Notes: generated from the letters alone by a model not told the origin. Shown: positions 40,786 to 50,762, numbered from the stretch's first letter. The stretch: 64,000 nt of DNA from Peptococcaceae bacterium (GCA_030524315.1 JAUNGU010000001.1:1-64000), one strand, 5' to 3'. Numbers and translations: made by a program.

Positions 40786-41673
40786 TTACAGCAGATGATA
40801 ATAATCCAGCACGTAATCTCGAAAGAGGCGGTTGTATTTGGTGAAGTAGCGGTGGTCGGCCCACTGAAGGTAGAATTCGTAGCGGGTGTTGGTGCCGAGA
40901 ATTTCCAGGGAAGCGTAATTTTCCGGCGGCATTTGCATGTATTGGCGCTTGTCGTGGGCGCAGGTGATGATGCCGCCGATGCCGGCGTGGAAGAGCTCGG
41001 CCATGATGTTTTGCGAGCCTTCAAAGACAATGTCGGGGTGAAAATTGAGCTCGCGGCTGAGAATGTCGACCATGCGCTCCTTTTGGGAGGACGGCGACAG
41101 GGAGATGAGGGGCTGCTTTTCGAGCAGTTCTGCGCTGATGGTGGTGCGGTCGGCCAGGGGATGGTCGGCGAGGACAAAGAGCTCAAAGGGCTGGCTCGTG
41201 AGCAGGCGCCGGTTCAGCGTCGGTCGGATGCCGGAGCCGGAGATGATGCCAAAATCCAGCGTGCCGTTGATGAGGCTGTCTTGGATTTGCTCTTGGGACA
41301 TTTGCAGAATGTGCAGGCGCATGTCGGGATAATCGTCGTAAATGTCGGTGAGCCAGTCGGCGTAATACTGGGTGTCGCTGATGCCGAGAAAGACTTCCTT
41401 TTCGTCGAAGATGCCCTTGCTCTCTTGGAATTCTGAGTGGATGTCTTCGACCTCATGGGTGACGATCATGCAAAAATTAAGGAAGATTTCGCCATAGGGC
41501 GTGAGAATGACGCGGCGCTTGCGGTGTTCGAGTAGGGTTTGCCCGAGCTCCTTTTCCAGCTTGGAATGGGACAGGGACAGCGCCGCCTGGGAAACGCCCA
41601 GGGCTTCTGCCGCCTTGGAAAAGGATTCGTGGCGGGCGATTTCGATGAAATATTGGAGTTGCAAGAAATTCAT
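40786..41673 (-). CDS. LysR-family transcriptional regulator
   Basis: This 295-aa regulator has an N-terminal winged HTH (FIEIARHESFSKAAEALGVSQAALSLS) and a substrate-binding-like effector domain. It lies 18 bp downstream of, and codirectional with, a second LysR gene and the amidohydrolase, at the end of that transcript. Sequence differs clearly from the two paralogous LysR proteins at 41692 and 46230. Target and effector unknown. Confidence 0.9.
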   Translation of the reverse strand: MNFLQLQYFIEIARHESFSKAAEALGVSQAALSLSHSKLEKELGQTLLEHRKRRVILTPYGEIFLNFCMIVTHEVEDIHSEFQESKGIFDEKEVFLGISDTQYYADWLTDIYDDYPDMRLHILQMSQEQIQDSLINGTLDFGIISGSGIRPTLNRRLLTSQPFELFVLADHPLADRTTISAELLEKQPLISLSPSSQKERMVDILSRELNFHPDIVFEGSQNIMAELFHAGIGGIITCAHDKRQYMQMPPENYASLEILGTNTRYEFYLQWADHRYFTKYNRLFRDYVLDYYHLL

Positions 41674-41691
41674 AGTGGCCTCCCGCTGTGG

Positions 41692-42621
41692 TTATTGTTG
41701 AATGCTGGCATCCTGGCTGTAGGTTTCAAGGAGCGCGGTGCGTAGGGTCTGCGCCATGATTGATGGCGTGTGGTCCTTTTTCCAGCAGATAGAGAGCTGA
41801 AAATCCGTGTCCAGATCGGTGATGGGCAGCATCACGGTGGTTTGCTCGGCGAGCTCGCCCATCCAGCTTGGCGATGTTGCCCTGAGTTCTTCGTGAATGC
41901 GGATGATGTCGCGGCTTGTAAAGAGCAGGGCGCGGCCCGCCAGGACCATGCGCAGGATCAATGTCTGCTCGCCCTCAAAGATGACGTTTGGCGTGGCGTT
42001 TTTCTGGGCAAAGAGGAGATGGATCATGCAGTTGATGGACCCCGACGGCAGCGAGACGAAGGCCTCGTTTTGGATGTCGGCAAAAAGGAGCGCGCGGCGA
42101 TTGGCCAGGTGATGGCTGGGTGCCATCATGACCATGTACTCGTCGCTTGCAAGGACGCGCTTTTCGATTCCTTGCGGTACCTCGCCAAAATCGCCGAGGG
42201 CAATGTCCAGATCCTCGTCCATGAGACCTTGGAGCATGTCCTCCTCGCGCATGGTTGACTGGGTCAGACGCAGATCAGGGTGGGCGAGGAGAAAATCGGC
42301 AAGCCAGCCGCTCAAAAACATGGGATTATTAATCGCCAAAGACACCCTGTTGGCAAGGTTGAATTCCAGCTGGTGGAAATCCTTGTCCAGGGTGTCGATG
42401 CAGGCGAATATGTGGTGGGTGTGATCCAGAAGCCGTTTGCCAGCGGCATTGAGCCGAATGTTGCGGCCGCGTCGGTCAAAGAGGGGCGTGTCGAGCTCTG
42501 CCTCCAGGCGCTGAATGGTCGTGCTCAGGGATGGCTGGGAAATGTGCAGCTTTTCGGCTGCGTGACTGATGTGCTCTTCTTCGGCGACGACTTGAAAATA
42601 TTGCAGCTGCGAAAGATTCAT
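41692..42621 (-). CDS. LysR-family regulator, copy 1 of a duplicated pair
   Basis: This 309-aa regulator starts MNLSQLQYFQVVAEEEHISHAAEKLHISQPSLSTTI and closely resembles the 46230-47183 protein. Both follow a paralogous amidohydrolase gene, here by 78 bp. The effector domain includes the IC WKKDH segment near the end seen in both copies. It probably senses a substrate or product of the adjacent amidohydrolase (inference). Confidence 0.9.
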   Translation of the reverse strand: MNLSQLQYFQVVAEEEHISHAAEKLHISQPSLSTTIQRLEAELDTPLFDRRGRNIRLNAAGKRLLDHTHHIFACIDTLDKDFHQLEFNLANRVSLAINNPMFLSGWLADFLLAHPDLRLTQSTMREEDMLQGLMDEDLDIALGDFGEVPQGIEKRVLASDEYMVMMAPSHHLANRRALLFADIQNEAFVSLPSGSINCMIHLLFAQKNATPNVIFEGEQTLILRMVLAGRALLFTSRDIIRIHEELRATSPSWMGELAEQTTVMLPITDLDTDFQLSICWKKDHTPSIMAQTLRTALLETYSQDASIQQ

Positions 42622-42699
42622 GGAACCCGCCCTTTCTGGTGTGAGTGATTGCGTGGGTTTATTTTACCATATAGCTTTTGTCTCACACAAGAAATCCGC

Positions 42700-44310
42700 T
42701 CAAACGGCTTTTTCGTACAGGGTCTGACCTTCCTTGATGCTGGCCAGGACCTGGATGTCCTTGATGGCTTGCTTGTCGACGGCCAGCGGATTTTTGTCAA
42801 GGATGACGAGGTCGGCGAGCTTGCCGGGCGCCAGGGAGCCCTTGCTGTCCTCTTCAAAATAGCTGTAGGCGGCGCCAATGGTGATGGCCTTGAGGGCATC
42901 CCAGACGCTCACGCATTGGTCGGCGCCCAAAATTTCGCCGCCGCGGGTCTGGCGATTGACGGCGGTCCAGACGGTGTGCAGCATGTCCGGCGTAACCACC
43001 GGCGTGTCGGTGTGGAAATTGACGACGATGCCGCGATCGAGAGCCGCCTTGACCGGGCTGATATGGGCGCCGCGGGTCTCGCCGAGGTTTTTCTTATGGA
43101 CGTCGCCCCAGTAGTTGACGTGGGCCACAAAAATCGAGGCGAGCATGCCGAGCTTGGCCATGCGGTCGAGCTGGTCGTCGCGGGCGGTCTGGCAGTGAAT
43201 CATCACGGGACGCAGCTTATGCTGTGGCGCATCCGGCCCAAAGCGGGCGATGGATTTTTCGTAGGCGTCCAGGAGCTGGTCGCCGGAGGCATCGCCGTTG
43301 CAATGGGTGAGAAGCTGCATGCCGTCATCGAGGGCGATGTCGACGCATTCCTGTACCTGGGCGTCGGTCAGCCATGGATAGCCGTTTTCGCCGTCGGTAT
43401 AGGGCTCGCTGAGCCAGGCGGTCTTGCACTGAGGCGAGCCGTCGAGGACGATTTTGTAGCCGCCGATTTTGAAATGGTTCTGGTAGGTGCCGAGACAATC
43501 CTCAAAGCCCTTCTTGAGGGCCGCCGGCGTCAGGTCGTCGCCGACGCTCAGGCAAGGATAGCTGACCACGTCGCAAACGAGCTTGTGGGCATCGGCAATG
43601 CCGCGCACCAGGGCGTTGGTCTCGGGATTAGAGGCGCCATCCTGGACGGTGAGGACGCCGTTTTCGATATAGAGGGACTGGGCCTTGACGAGGTCCTCCG
43701 GCGTCGTCGCAAAGAAATCGCCGAGCTGGGCGAGCACCAGGTGCATCGCCATTTCCTCGAGCAGCCCCGTTGGCTCGCCGGTGGCAGGGTCGCGGGCAAT
43801 GACGCCGCCGGGAATGTCCGGCGTGTCGCGGTTGATACCGGCCAACGCGAGCATCTTGCTATTGGCCACGCACATGTGCATGCTGGCGTGGAGGGCCACC
43901 ACAGGAATCTCGGTGCTGACGCGATCGAGGACCTCCTTGGTCGGATGGGCGTCCTCCTTGAGGAAGTTGTGGTCGTAGCCCATGCCTACGAGCCATTTGA
44001 AGGTCTCGCCCTGATGGGCGTCGAGATAATCGCGCATCAGCCGCACAATGTCGTCGTAGCTTTCGGCGCTCTGCAAAAACACCGTCTTGAGGAAAAAGCC
44101 CGTGTGAGAAAAATGCCCGTGGCCGTCGATGAAGGCGGGCATCAGCGTGCGCCCCGCCAGATCCACGCGCTCGGCATCCGGCGCAATCAGCGCCTCGCCC
44201 TCGGCTGCATCGCCGACAAAGAGAATCTTGCCGCCGTCCTCGATGAGCATTTCGGCCTGAGGATGATCGTCCTCCATCGTCACAATCGGTCCGTTAAAAT
44301 ATACTTTCAT
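42700..44310 (-). CDS. Amidohydrolase family protein (YtcJ-like), copy 1
   Basis: This 536-aa metal-dependent hydrolase of the Amidohydro_3/YtcJ group has the metal motif MPAFIDGHGHFS near residue 65, a Lys-containing KIGGYKIVLDGSPQ strand, His ligands in LLTHCNGDAS and MIHCQTA, and the late Asp in HTDTPV. It ends with GKLADLVILDKNPLAV. ATG 44310 is preferred to an in-frame GTG at 44319. Relatives hydrolyse N-acyl amines, amides or exo-cyclic C-N bonds; the substrate is unknown. The protein is a close paralogue of 47255-48859. Confidence 0.9.
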   Translation of the reverse strand: MKVYFNGPIVTMEDDHPQAEMLIEDGGKILFVGDAAEGEALIAPDAERVDLAGRTLMPAFIDGHGHFSHTGFFLKTVFLQSAESYDDIVRLMRDYLDAHQGETFKWLVGMGYDHNFLKEDAHPTKEVLDRVSTEIPVVALHASMHMCVANSKMLALAGINRDTPDIPGGVIARDPATGEPTGLLEEMAMHLVLAQLGDFFATTPEDLVKAQSLYIENGVLTVQDGASNPETNALVRGIADAHKLVCDVVSYPCLSVGDDLTPAALKKGFEDCLGTYQNHFKIGGYKIVLDGSPQCKTAWLSEPYTDGENGYPWLTDAQVQECVDIALDDGMQLLTHCNGDASGDQLLDAYEKSIARFGPDAPQHKLRPVMIHCQTARDDQLDRMAKLGMLASIFVAHVNYWGDVHKKNLGETRGAHISPVKAALDRGIVVNFHTDTPVVTPDMLHTVWTAVNRQTRGGEILGADQCVSVWDALKAITIGAAYSYFEEDSKGSLAPGKLADLVILDKNPLAVDKQAIKDIQVLASIKEGQTLYEKAV

Positions 44311-44796
44311 TGTTGACACCCGCTTTCTATCAAAAAATTGCCTTGTAAATGGTCGTGCGCCTGTGTTGATACTATTAATTTACCGCCCGGTTAAATATAA
44401 TTCCAATACAAATACAGCGCATCATTGGCGATCTTTTCAAGGCAAATCCTATATACGGAAGCAGCGGCTATTTTGCAAATGAGACGCGCGCGCCAGGAAA
44501 AATCAGCGAAATCACGAGAACACAGGGATTTTCCCTGCCTGGATTTTGCGAAAGCACAATAAATTTGCCAGCGCCCGGCAAAAAATCACCCCAGGGAAAC
44601 CTATAGAAAATAATATAAGCGCGAGGGAAAATTGGCCCCAGGCTATCAGCGGAAAATCCCAGCCCAAAAATATGACGCGCGTCCGCAGCAGTTGGCGGTG
44701 AGACATGCCTGGCGGCTATGGCTTGCGACAGCCAGCAGGCATTTGCAAAGGGCGCGGCATCGGCCTATACTATCCTTAGAGAGGAAGTATTATTTG
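44311..44796. other. Intergenic region between amidohydrolase copy 1 and MATE
   Basis: No gene is seen. The region holds the MATE promoter at its right end, a perfect palindrome CAGGGATTTTCCCTG near 44523, and several scattered CCAGG/CCTGG and GGGAAA words. It must also carry the leftward amidohydrolase promoter and any LysR sites, but I could not fix them. Confidence 0.5.
44743..44771 (+). promoter_or_regulatory. Promoter of the MATE gene
   Basis: TTGCAA (44743-44748), 17 bases, TATACT (44766-44771). Confidence 0.7.
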
Positions 44797-46167
44797 ATGG
44801 AAAAATCACTTAGCAATAAACGCCAGTTCAATATGCTCGAGGGCAGGCTCTGGAGCAAGCTGCCGATGTTCGCCCTGCCGGTGGCGGCGACGGCGATTTT
44901 GGAGCAGCTCTTTAGCGCCTCGGATGTGGCCGTCGTCGGCAATTTTACAGGCGCGGCGAGCACGGCGTCTGTGGCAGCCGTCGGCGCCAACACGCCAATC
45001 TCGGGCCTCATTGTCAATCTCTTCATCGGTGTCGCCTTGGGCGCCAACGTCGTCGTGGCGCAAGCCTTGGGCCGCAGGGACCAGGCCACCGTCGACAGGG
45101 CTGTGCACACGGCGGTGCTCATGGCGCTGATTGCGGGGCTGATGGTGGCGATCATCGGCGAAATTTTGGCGGCGCCCTTTTTGACGCTGCTCAAGGTGCC
45201 GGAGGATGTATTTTCCCTGGCGCTGCTCTATTTACGCATCTATCTCTTGGGGATGCCGGTGATTTTGCTCTACAATTTTGAATCGGCGATTTTCCGCAGC
45301 GTCGGCGAGACGCGCATGCCCCTGCTGGCGCTGACCTTTTCCGGCGTCGTCAATGTGCTGCTCAATTTATTTTTCGTCATTGTGCTCCATCGCACCGTCG
45401 ATGGCGTCGCTATGGCGACGGTCATTGCCAACGGCATCAGCGCGGCGATTCTCTTTCGCAGGCTCACGACGACCCACCTGCCCATCCGCATGACGCCGCG
45501 GCGGCTGCGCATCGACTGGCAGGTGCTGGGGCAGATATTGCGCATCGGCCTGCCAGCCGGGGTGCAGGGGGCGATGTTTGGCATTTCCAACCTCGTTGTG
45601 CAATCGGCGATCAACGCCCTGGGCGTCGTTGCCATGGCTGCCTCCAGCGCCGCCTTTTACATTGAGGTCATCACCTTTGACATTCTCAACGCCTTCGGGC
45701 AGGCCTGCACCACCTTCGTCGGGCAAAACTACGGCGCCGGTCAATACCAGCGTTGCCGTCGCGTGATGCTCCTGTGCATCGCCGAGGCAGCGCTGGCCAT
45801 CGCCTTTGTGCTGGCGTTGGTGGTCGTCTTTGGCAAGCCGATGCTCTCGATTTTCAACGACACACCGGCGGTCATCGCCTTGGGCTACATACGCCTCATG
45901 GTGATCATGCCGGCCCATTTCTTTAGCATGGTCTACGAGGTGCTCTCGGGCTATCTGCGCGGCTTTGGCATTTCCCTGGTGCCGGCGATTCTCACCGTCA
46001 TCGGTGTCTGCGGGCTGCGTGTCGCCTGGGTGCAGCTCGTGCTGCCCCTTGCGCCAAACTTTACGACGCTGATGATCGTCTATCCCGTGACGCTGTTGAC
46101 CACGGCGATTTTCCTCATTATTGCAACCTGCGTCTTTCATCCTGTGCGCAAGCTCGAAAAGGCGTGA
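44797..46167 (+). CDS. MATE-family efflux transporter
   Basis: This 456-aa membrane protein has 12 helices in two related halves. Family marks are LPVAATAILEQLFSASDVAVVGN, ALGANVVVAQALGRRD and, in the second half, GLPAGVQGAMFGISNLVVQSAIN and GQNYGAGQY. It exports cationic or metabolic compounds by Na+ or H+ antiport. ATG 44797 follows GAGAGG and a promoter. It is inserted, in opposite orientation, between two copies of a LysR-amidohydrolase pair, so may export a toxic product of that pathway (inference). Confidence 0.92.
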   Translation: MEKSLSNKRQFNMLEGRLWSKLPMFALPVAATAILEQLFSASDVAVVGNFTGAASTASVAAVGANTPISGLIVNLFIGVALGANVVVAQALGRRDQATVDRAVHTAVLMALIAGLMVAIIGEILAAPFLTLLKVPEDVFSLALLYLRIYLLGMPVILLYNFESAIFRSVGETRMPLLALTFSGVVNVLLNLFFVIVLHRTVDGVAMATVIANGISAAILFRRLTTTHLPIRMTPRRLRIDWQVLGQILRIGLPAGVQGAMFGISNLVVQSAINALGVVAMAASSAAFYIEVITFDILNAFGQACTTFVGQNYGAGQYQRCRRVMLLCIAEAALAIAFVLALVVVFGKPMLSIFNDTPAVIALGYIRLMVIMPAHFFSMVYEVLSGYLRGFGISLVPAILTVIGVCGLRVAWVQLVLPLAPNFTTLMIVYPVTLLTTAIFLIIATCVFHPVRKLEKA

Positions 46168-46184
46168 AAATTTCATACCAACGC

Positions 46185-46223
46185 AAAAAAGCGGCTACAG
46201 ATTGTTCGTCTGTAGCCGCTTTT
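46185..46223. terminator. Bidirectional terminator between MATE and LysR copy 2
   Basis: GCGGCTACAG/CTGTAGCCGC (46191-46200, 46210-46219) is flanked by AAAAAA and TTTT, serving the convergent genes. Confidence 0.88.
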
Positions 46224-46229
46224 GCGCGT

Positions 46230-47183
46230 CTAGGGAATGAGCTGGACGGTGTTTTTCTCACAAAACGCCGCGTCATCGGTGAATTTTGGATAGCCGTCGA
46301 TGAGGCTCTGGATGAAGACATCGGCCATCACCGGCAGCTCGCGATTTTTCTTCCAGCAGATGGAGAAGGGATAGTGGCTTTCCAGATCCGCCACCGGCAC
46401 CAGCCGCAGCTCAATGCGTTTGTCCAACAGATCCGTTGGACAAAAGAGGCTCGTCTTCATATAGAGCATCTGACGCGAGGCAAAGAGCAGGCAATTTTTC
46501 TTCATGAGCACGTCAAACATCATCTGCTTGGTGCCCTCGAAAATAATATTCGGCATCGCCGCCTTTTGCGCAAAAAGATTGTCGACAATGCGGCGAATGC
46601 GGTTGGACGACAGCGACACAAAGGGCTCGCTGCGAATGTCCTCAAATTGCAGGATGGGCTTGTCTGCCAGCGGGTGGGTCGTCGGCATGGCGATGACATA
46701 CTCGTCGTCGCTCAGGGTGTGGTGGCTGATGCTGGCGGGAAATTCCGAAAAATCCCCCATCGCCACATCGATGGTTTCCGCCTCCAGGGCCTCGAGCATC
46801 TGGCTCTCGCTCATCAGCGACTGGGTGATGCGCGCCTGGCGGTGGTCGCCAATGAAATGACAGAGCCAGTTATCGAGAAACATGCTGTTGTTGACCGCCA
46901 GCTGAAAGCGATTGGCAAAATTAAAGGAAAGGACGTTCATAGTCTCGTCGAGGGCCTCAATTTGCGCAAAAATATAGCGCACATGATTGAGCAGCTTGCG
47001 CCCCGCGTCGTTGAGATAAATATTGCGCCCCCGCCGCTCAAACAGCGGCGTCTCCAGCTCCGTCTCCAAACGGCGAATCGTCGTGCTCAGCGACGGCTGC
47101 GACACATGCAGCTTCTCCGCCGCCCGACTGATATGCTCCTCCTCAGCAACCACCTGAAAATAATGCATCTGTGATAGATTCAT
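46230..47183 (-). CDS. LysR-family regulator, copy 2 of a duplicated pair
   Basis: This 317-aa regulator starts at ATG 47183 after GAGGAA, giving MNLSQMHYFQVVAEEEHISRAAEKLHVSQ, nearly the same N-terminus as the 41692 protein. The HTH is strongly conserved; the effector domain diverges more, compatible with a shifted ligand. It follows amidohydrolase copy 2 by 71 bp, mirroring copy 1. Confidence 0.92.
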   Translation of the reverse strand: MNLSQMHYFQVVAEEEHISRAAEKLHVSQPSLSTTIRRLETELETPLFERRGRNIYLNDAGRKLLNHVRYIFAQIEALDETMNVLSFNFANRFQLAVNNSMFLDNWLCHFIGDHRQARITQSLMSESQMLEALEAETIDVAMGDFSEFPASISHHTLSDDEYVIAMPTTHPLADKPILQFEDIRSEPFVSLSSNRIRRIVDNLFAQKAAMPNIIFEGTKQMMFDVLMKKNCLLFASRQMLYMKTSLFCPTDLLDKRIELRLVPVADLESHYPFSICWKKNRELPVMADVFIQSLIDGYPKFTDDAAFCEKNTVQLIP

Positions 47184-47254
47184 AGGTATCAATTCCTCGC
47201 TTGCAAGCAAAGGGAAATACAATCGCGTCTTGTATTTCCCCCTGCGGATGTATT

Positions 47255-48859
47255 TTATTTTGCCCGGTAAAGCACCTGGCCTTCCTTGATGCTTGCCAGC
47301 ACCCGGATGTCTTTGATGGCCATCTTGTCGACGGCGAGCGGATTTTTGTCGAGAATGACGAGGTCCGCCAATTTACCGGCTTTGAGGGAGCCCTTGCTGT
47401 CCTCCTCAAAATAGCTGTAGGCCGCGTTAATCGTCACCGCCTTGAGGGCGCGCCACACGTCCACGCATTGGTCAGGCCCCAGCACGATGCCGTCTCGGGT
47501 CACACGATTGACCGCCGTCCACACCGAATGCAGCATGTATGGCGGGGTGACAGGCGTATCCGTGTGGAAGTTGACGACAATGCCGCGATCCATCGCCGCC
47601 TTGACAGGGCTGATAAAGGCGGCACGCTCTGGGCCGAGATTCTTGAGATGGACATCGCCCCAATAATTGACGTGGGCCACGAAAATCGAGGCAATCATGT
47701 CGAGGTCCGCCATTTTGTCGAGCTGATCGGCGCGCGCCGTCTGGCAATGGATCATCACCGGACGCAGACTGTGATGGGCGTCGCCCTCTGGATAGCGCGC
47801 CATGGCCTTTTCATAGCAGGAAAGGAAGAGGTCGCCGGTGGCATCGCCGTTGCAGTGGGTCAAAAGCTGCAGCTCCTCGTCAACAGCCAAATCGACGTAT
47901 TTTTGCATGTCCTCCTCGGTGATCCAAGGATAGCCGTTGGAGCCGTCGGTGTATGGCTTGGTCAGCCACGCCGTTTTGCACTGCGGCGAGCCATCGGCGA
48001 CAATTTTGTAGCCGCCAATCTTGTAATGGTTGACGTATTGATTGAGGCAATCCTTGTTGGCGCGGACCGTTTCCTGGGCGCTTTCGCCCATGGTGCAGCA
48101 AGGATAGCTGACGACGTCGACCTTGAGCTGACCGGTAGCCGCGACGCCGCGCACCAGCTTGATGTCGTTGGCACCGGCCGCACCTTCCTGGACGGTGAGG
48201 ACGCCGTTTTCGATGTATTCCTGCTGCGCCAGCAAAATTCCCTTGAACAAATCCTCCGGCGTCATCGACACCGCGTCGCCGACGAGGGGTGTGAGCAGGT
48301 TGAAGAGGGCCGTTTCCTCGAGCACGCCGTTTGGTTCACCCGTTTCCGGATCGCGCATGATCACCCCGCCGGGGATTTCCGGCGTGTCCTTTGTGACGCC
48401 GGCCATTTCTAGCGCCTTGCTGTTGACCACGCCCATGTGCCCACTGGTGTGCAGTGCCACAATTGGCATCTCCGTGCTCACACGGTCCAACACCGCCTTG
48501 GTGATGTGGGTCTGCTCGACGAGAAAATTGTGGTCGTAACCTGTGGCGATCATCGCCTTGGCATCTGGATGGGCATTTCTGTAGTCGCTTAGAAGGGCGA
48601 CCAGCTCATCGTTGGTTGACGCATTCAAGACGTTGCACGTCTGGGTAAACAGCGCTGTGTTGGAAAAATGCCCGTGGCCGTCAATAAACGCAGGCATCAG
48701 CGTGTGCCCTTGCAAATCCACCTCTTCGGCACCGTCCAAGGCCGGCGCCCCGGCACGATCCCCCACATAGACAATCCTCCCCGCGTCCTCAACGAGAATC
48801 TCCGCCTGGCGATTGTCATCCTCCATCGTCAAAATATCGCCATTGTAATAAACCTTCAT
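47255..48859 (-). CDS. Amidohydrolase family protein (YtcJ-like), copy 2
   Basis: This 534-aa protein is a close paralogue of 42700-44310 along its whole length, sharing MPAFIDGHGHFS, GGYKIVADGSPQCKTAWL, LLTHCNGDATGD, MIHCQTARADQLD, HTDTPV and SYFEEDSKGSLKAGK. ATG 48859 is chosen; the leader AAAGCGGGTGT before the start is also conserved between copies, a weak ribosome site shared by both. The main differences lie in the segments around residues 80-110 and 190-240, which may alter substrate choice. Substrate unknown. Confidence 0.9.
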   Translation of the reverse strand: MKVYYNGDILTMEDDNRQAEILVEDAGRIVYVGDRAGAPALDGAEEVDLQGHTLMPAFIDGHGHFSNTALFTQTCNVLNASTNDELVALLSDYRNAHPDAKAMIATGYDHNFLVEQTHITKAVLDRVSTEMPIVALHTSGHMGVVNSKALEMAGVTKDTPEIPGGVIMRDPETGEPNGVLEETALFNLLTPLVGDAVSMTPEDLFKGILLAQQEYIENGVLTVQEGAAGANDIKLVRGVAATGQLKVDVVSYPCCTMGESAQETVRANKDCLNQYVNHYKIGGYKIVADGSPQCKTAWLTKPYTDGSNGYPWITEEDMQKYVDLAVDEELQLLTHCNGDATGDLFLSCYEKAMARYPEGDAHHSLRPVMIHCQTARADQLDKMADLDMIASIFVAHVNYWGDVHLKNLGPERAAFISPVKAAMDRGIVVNFHTDTPVTPPYMLHSVWTAVNRVTRDGIVLGPDQCVDVWRALKAVTINAAYSYFEEDSKGSLKAGKLADLVILDKNPLAVDKMAIKDIRVLASIKEGQVLYRAK

Positions 48860-49355
48860 TGTGTACACCCGCTTTCTTTTTATCGATCTCTCTTTATCAT
48901 TGCTAACAAATCCTGAAAAAATCATGTCATGCTTTCGGCTTTTGATATTAGTTTAATTTCGTTTCTGATTGATTAAAAATACATTTTTTCCGATTCTTTT
49001 CGGAAGATTTTCAAACGAAACCTATAAAAGAATGGCCGATGCACATCATATTAGCCGAGAAAATGTATCGGATTAAACAAATTTATGAAGGCGATTGCGT
49101 TAATACCGGGGGATTTGCCAAAATAAATGGCGTTTTTTCGTGGAATGAGAGGGGACGACTTCAAAATAAGCTTTTTGGAAATCTATATAGAATTTAATTA
49201 AGAATTATATAAAAATACGCGGAAAATATGTAATTGTTATTGAAAAATATCTATTATATACTCGTTTCAAGTCGAGGGGCCAACAGCCATCGGCGAGAAC
49301 TATTTTATTATTTATTTTGGGAGTGTGAAAGTGATTCTTTAAGGAGGGAACTGTT
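48860..49355. other. AT-rich regulatory region between amidohydrolase copy 2 and gltS
   Basis: No gene is seen. It holds the gltS promoter, a TTCCGA/TCGGAA dyad near 48990, and an isolated GGCGTTTTTTCGTGG (near 49131) that looks like the tail of the terminators seen elsewhere but with only a weak GCCA/TGGC stem. The composition is clearly more AT-rich than coding neighbours. Confidence 0.5.
49234..49262 (+). promoter_or_regulatory. Promoter of the gltS-like gene
   Basis: TTGTTA (49234-49239), 17 bases, TATACT (49257-49262), leaving a leader of about 87 nt. Confidence 0.7.
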
Positions 49356-50762
49356 ATGACTTTAATGGTGAGTATATCCTGGGTTGGCGTCATGTTGTTG
49401 GTCGGCGTCGTTTTGCGAGCGTTGATCAAGCCTCTTGGAAACATTTTGATGCCTGCCTGCGTCATTGGTGGGATTGTCGGTTTTATATTGATGAATGTCG
49501 GCCTTCTGCCAAAGCTGGGCGTAGACTACACAATGATGTCATCGATCGTCAGTAATTTATTTACCTTATCCTTTATTTCCATGGGCTTGACAGCGACGCC
49601 AAAAACAGAAGGCGTCAATTCCGGGAAAGAGACTGTGCGCGGCTCTGCGATGATGGGGCTGGCCTGGAGCGTCCTTTACGGTTTGCAACCAGTTGTGGCC
49701 TTTGCCGTATTGATGCTGATCGGTGGATTTTTCTCGATGGCGCCAGAATACGGGCTGCAAATTCCGTTTGCCTTCTGCCAGGGCCCTGGTCAGTCGGCCA
49801 CCTACGGTGGGATGATTGAAGCTGGCGGCCTCATGCCAGGGGCACAGCAGGTAGGGATTACCTTCGCCGTTTTGGGCTTTATCTGGGCCTTTGCTGTCGG
49901 TGTGCCGATGGCCAAGCGCGGCATGAGAAACAACATGGCCACCTATCCTCGTGACATTAGCGACGGGATCAAACGCGGGATTTTGGAACCGGCTGAACAG
50001 ACCCAGTCCGCTGGGAAAATGACCACCTATAGTGGCAACATCGATGCCTTGGCATTCAATTTTGCTCTCGTCGGTTTGGGTTATGCTATTACCGCCCCTG
50101 TTTGTGCGGCGCTTCGTGCCGTACCAAATGCCTTTATTTCGACCTTTGGGGCAATGGAATTCTTCATGGGTCTCTTCGTTGGTTATGCCATCAAATTTAT
50201 CATGACCAAGGCTGGCGTCAAGAAATATCACGACGACGCCCTGCAAACCCGCATCACCGGTTGGGGCACAGACTTTATGATTTGCGCTGCCTTCATGGCT
50301 GTACAGCTTGCCGTCATCGGTCAGTGGCTGGTGCCTATTATCATCACCTGCGCCGTCGTTGGTCTGGTCACCTTCTTTGTTTGCCTGTATTTCTCCTCGC
50401 ATCTTGGCGGGGCCTACGATTTTGAACGCTTCCTCGGCCTCTACGGGACAGCAACAGGGACCTGCCCAAGTGGCGTCGCCCTCATTCGTATTGTTGACCC
50501 AGAGCTCCGAACGACCGCCTCGGCAGAATGCGGCGCTATGAACGCCTTCATGTTCTCCGGCTACATCGCGCCATTTGTCGTCATGTATTGCGTCGGCACC
50601 CTAGGTGCCAAAGCCATGATCGGCCTCTACGCCATCGCCATCTTTGCACCAATCGTTGGCCTCTTCGTTTTCAGACTGTGGCACCGCAAGCCATCGTTCA
50701 GCTTGCTCAAGAAAGAACGCTACCTCACCCTCGAGGATTTCAAGCAACAAAACGCAGAATAA
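49356..50762 (+). CDS. gltS: Sodium/glutamate symporter GltS family
   Basis: This 468-aa membrane protein has about 11-12 helices with the two GltS repeat domains: MPACVIGGIVGFIL, FAFCQGPGQSATYGG in the first half, and GTATGTCPSGVALIRIVDP in the second. Family members import glutamate with Na+. AAGGAGG precedes the ATG. It neighbours the amidohydrolase-LysR region, so its real cargo may be an acyl amino acid or dicarboxylate hydrolysed there; that is inference. Confidence 0.88.
   Translation: MTLMVSISWVGVMLLVGVVLRALIKPLGNILMPACVIGGIVGFILMNVGLLPKLGVDYTMMSSIVSNLFTLSFISMGLTATPKTEGVNSGKETVRGSAMMGLAWSVLYGLQPVVAFAVLMLIGGFFSMAPEYGLQIPFAFCQGPGQSATYGGMIEAGGLMPGAQQVGITFAVLGFIWAFAVGVPMAKRGMRNNMATYPRDISDGIKRGILEPAEQTQSAGKMTTYSGNIDALAFNFALVGLGYAITAPVCAALRAVPNAFISTFGAMEFFMGLFVGYAIKFIMTKAGVKKYHDDALQTRITGWGTDFMICAAFMAVQLAVIGQWLVPIIITCAVVGLVTFFVCLYFSSHLGGAYDFERFLGLYGTATGTCPSGVALIRIVDPELRTTASAECGAMNAFMFSGYIAPFVVMYCVGTLGAKAMIGLYAIAIFAPIVGLFVFRLWHRKPSFSLLKKERYLTLEDFKQQNAE

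Noticed and set aside
42649-44316. 555-codon plus-strand open frame opposite amidohydrolase copy 1
   Set aside because: The minus-strand amidohydrolase has full family motifs; a similar open frame opposite copy 2 shows it is a codon-bias shadow.
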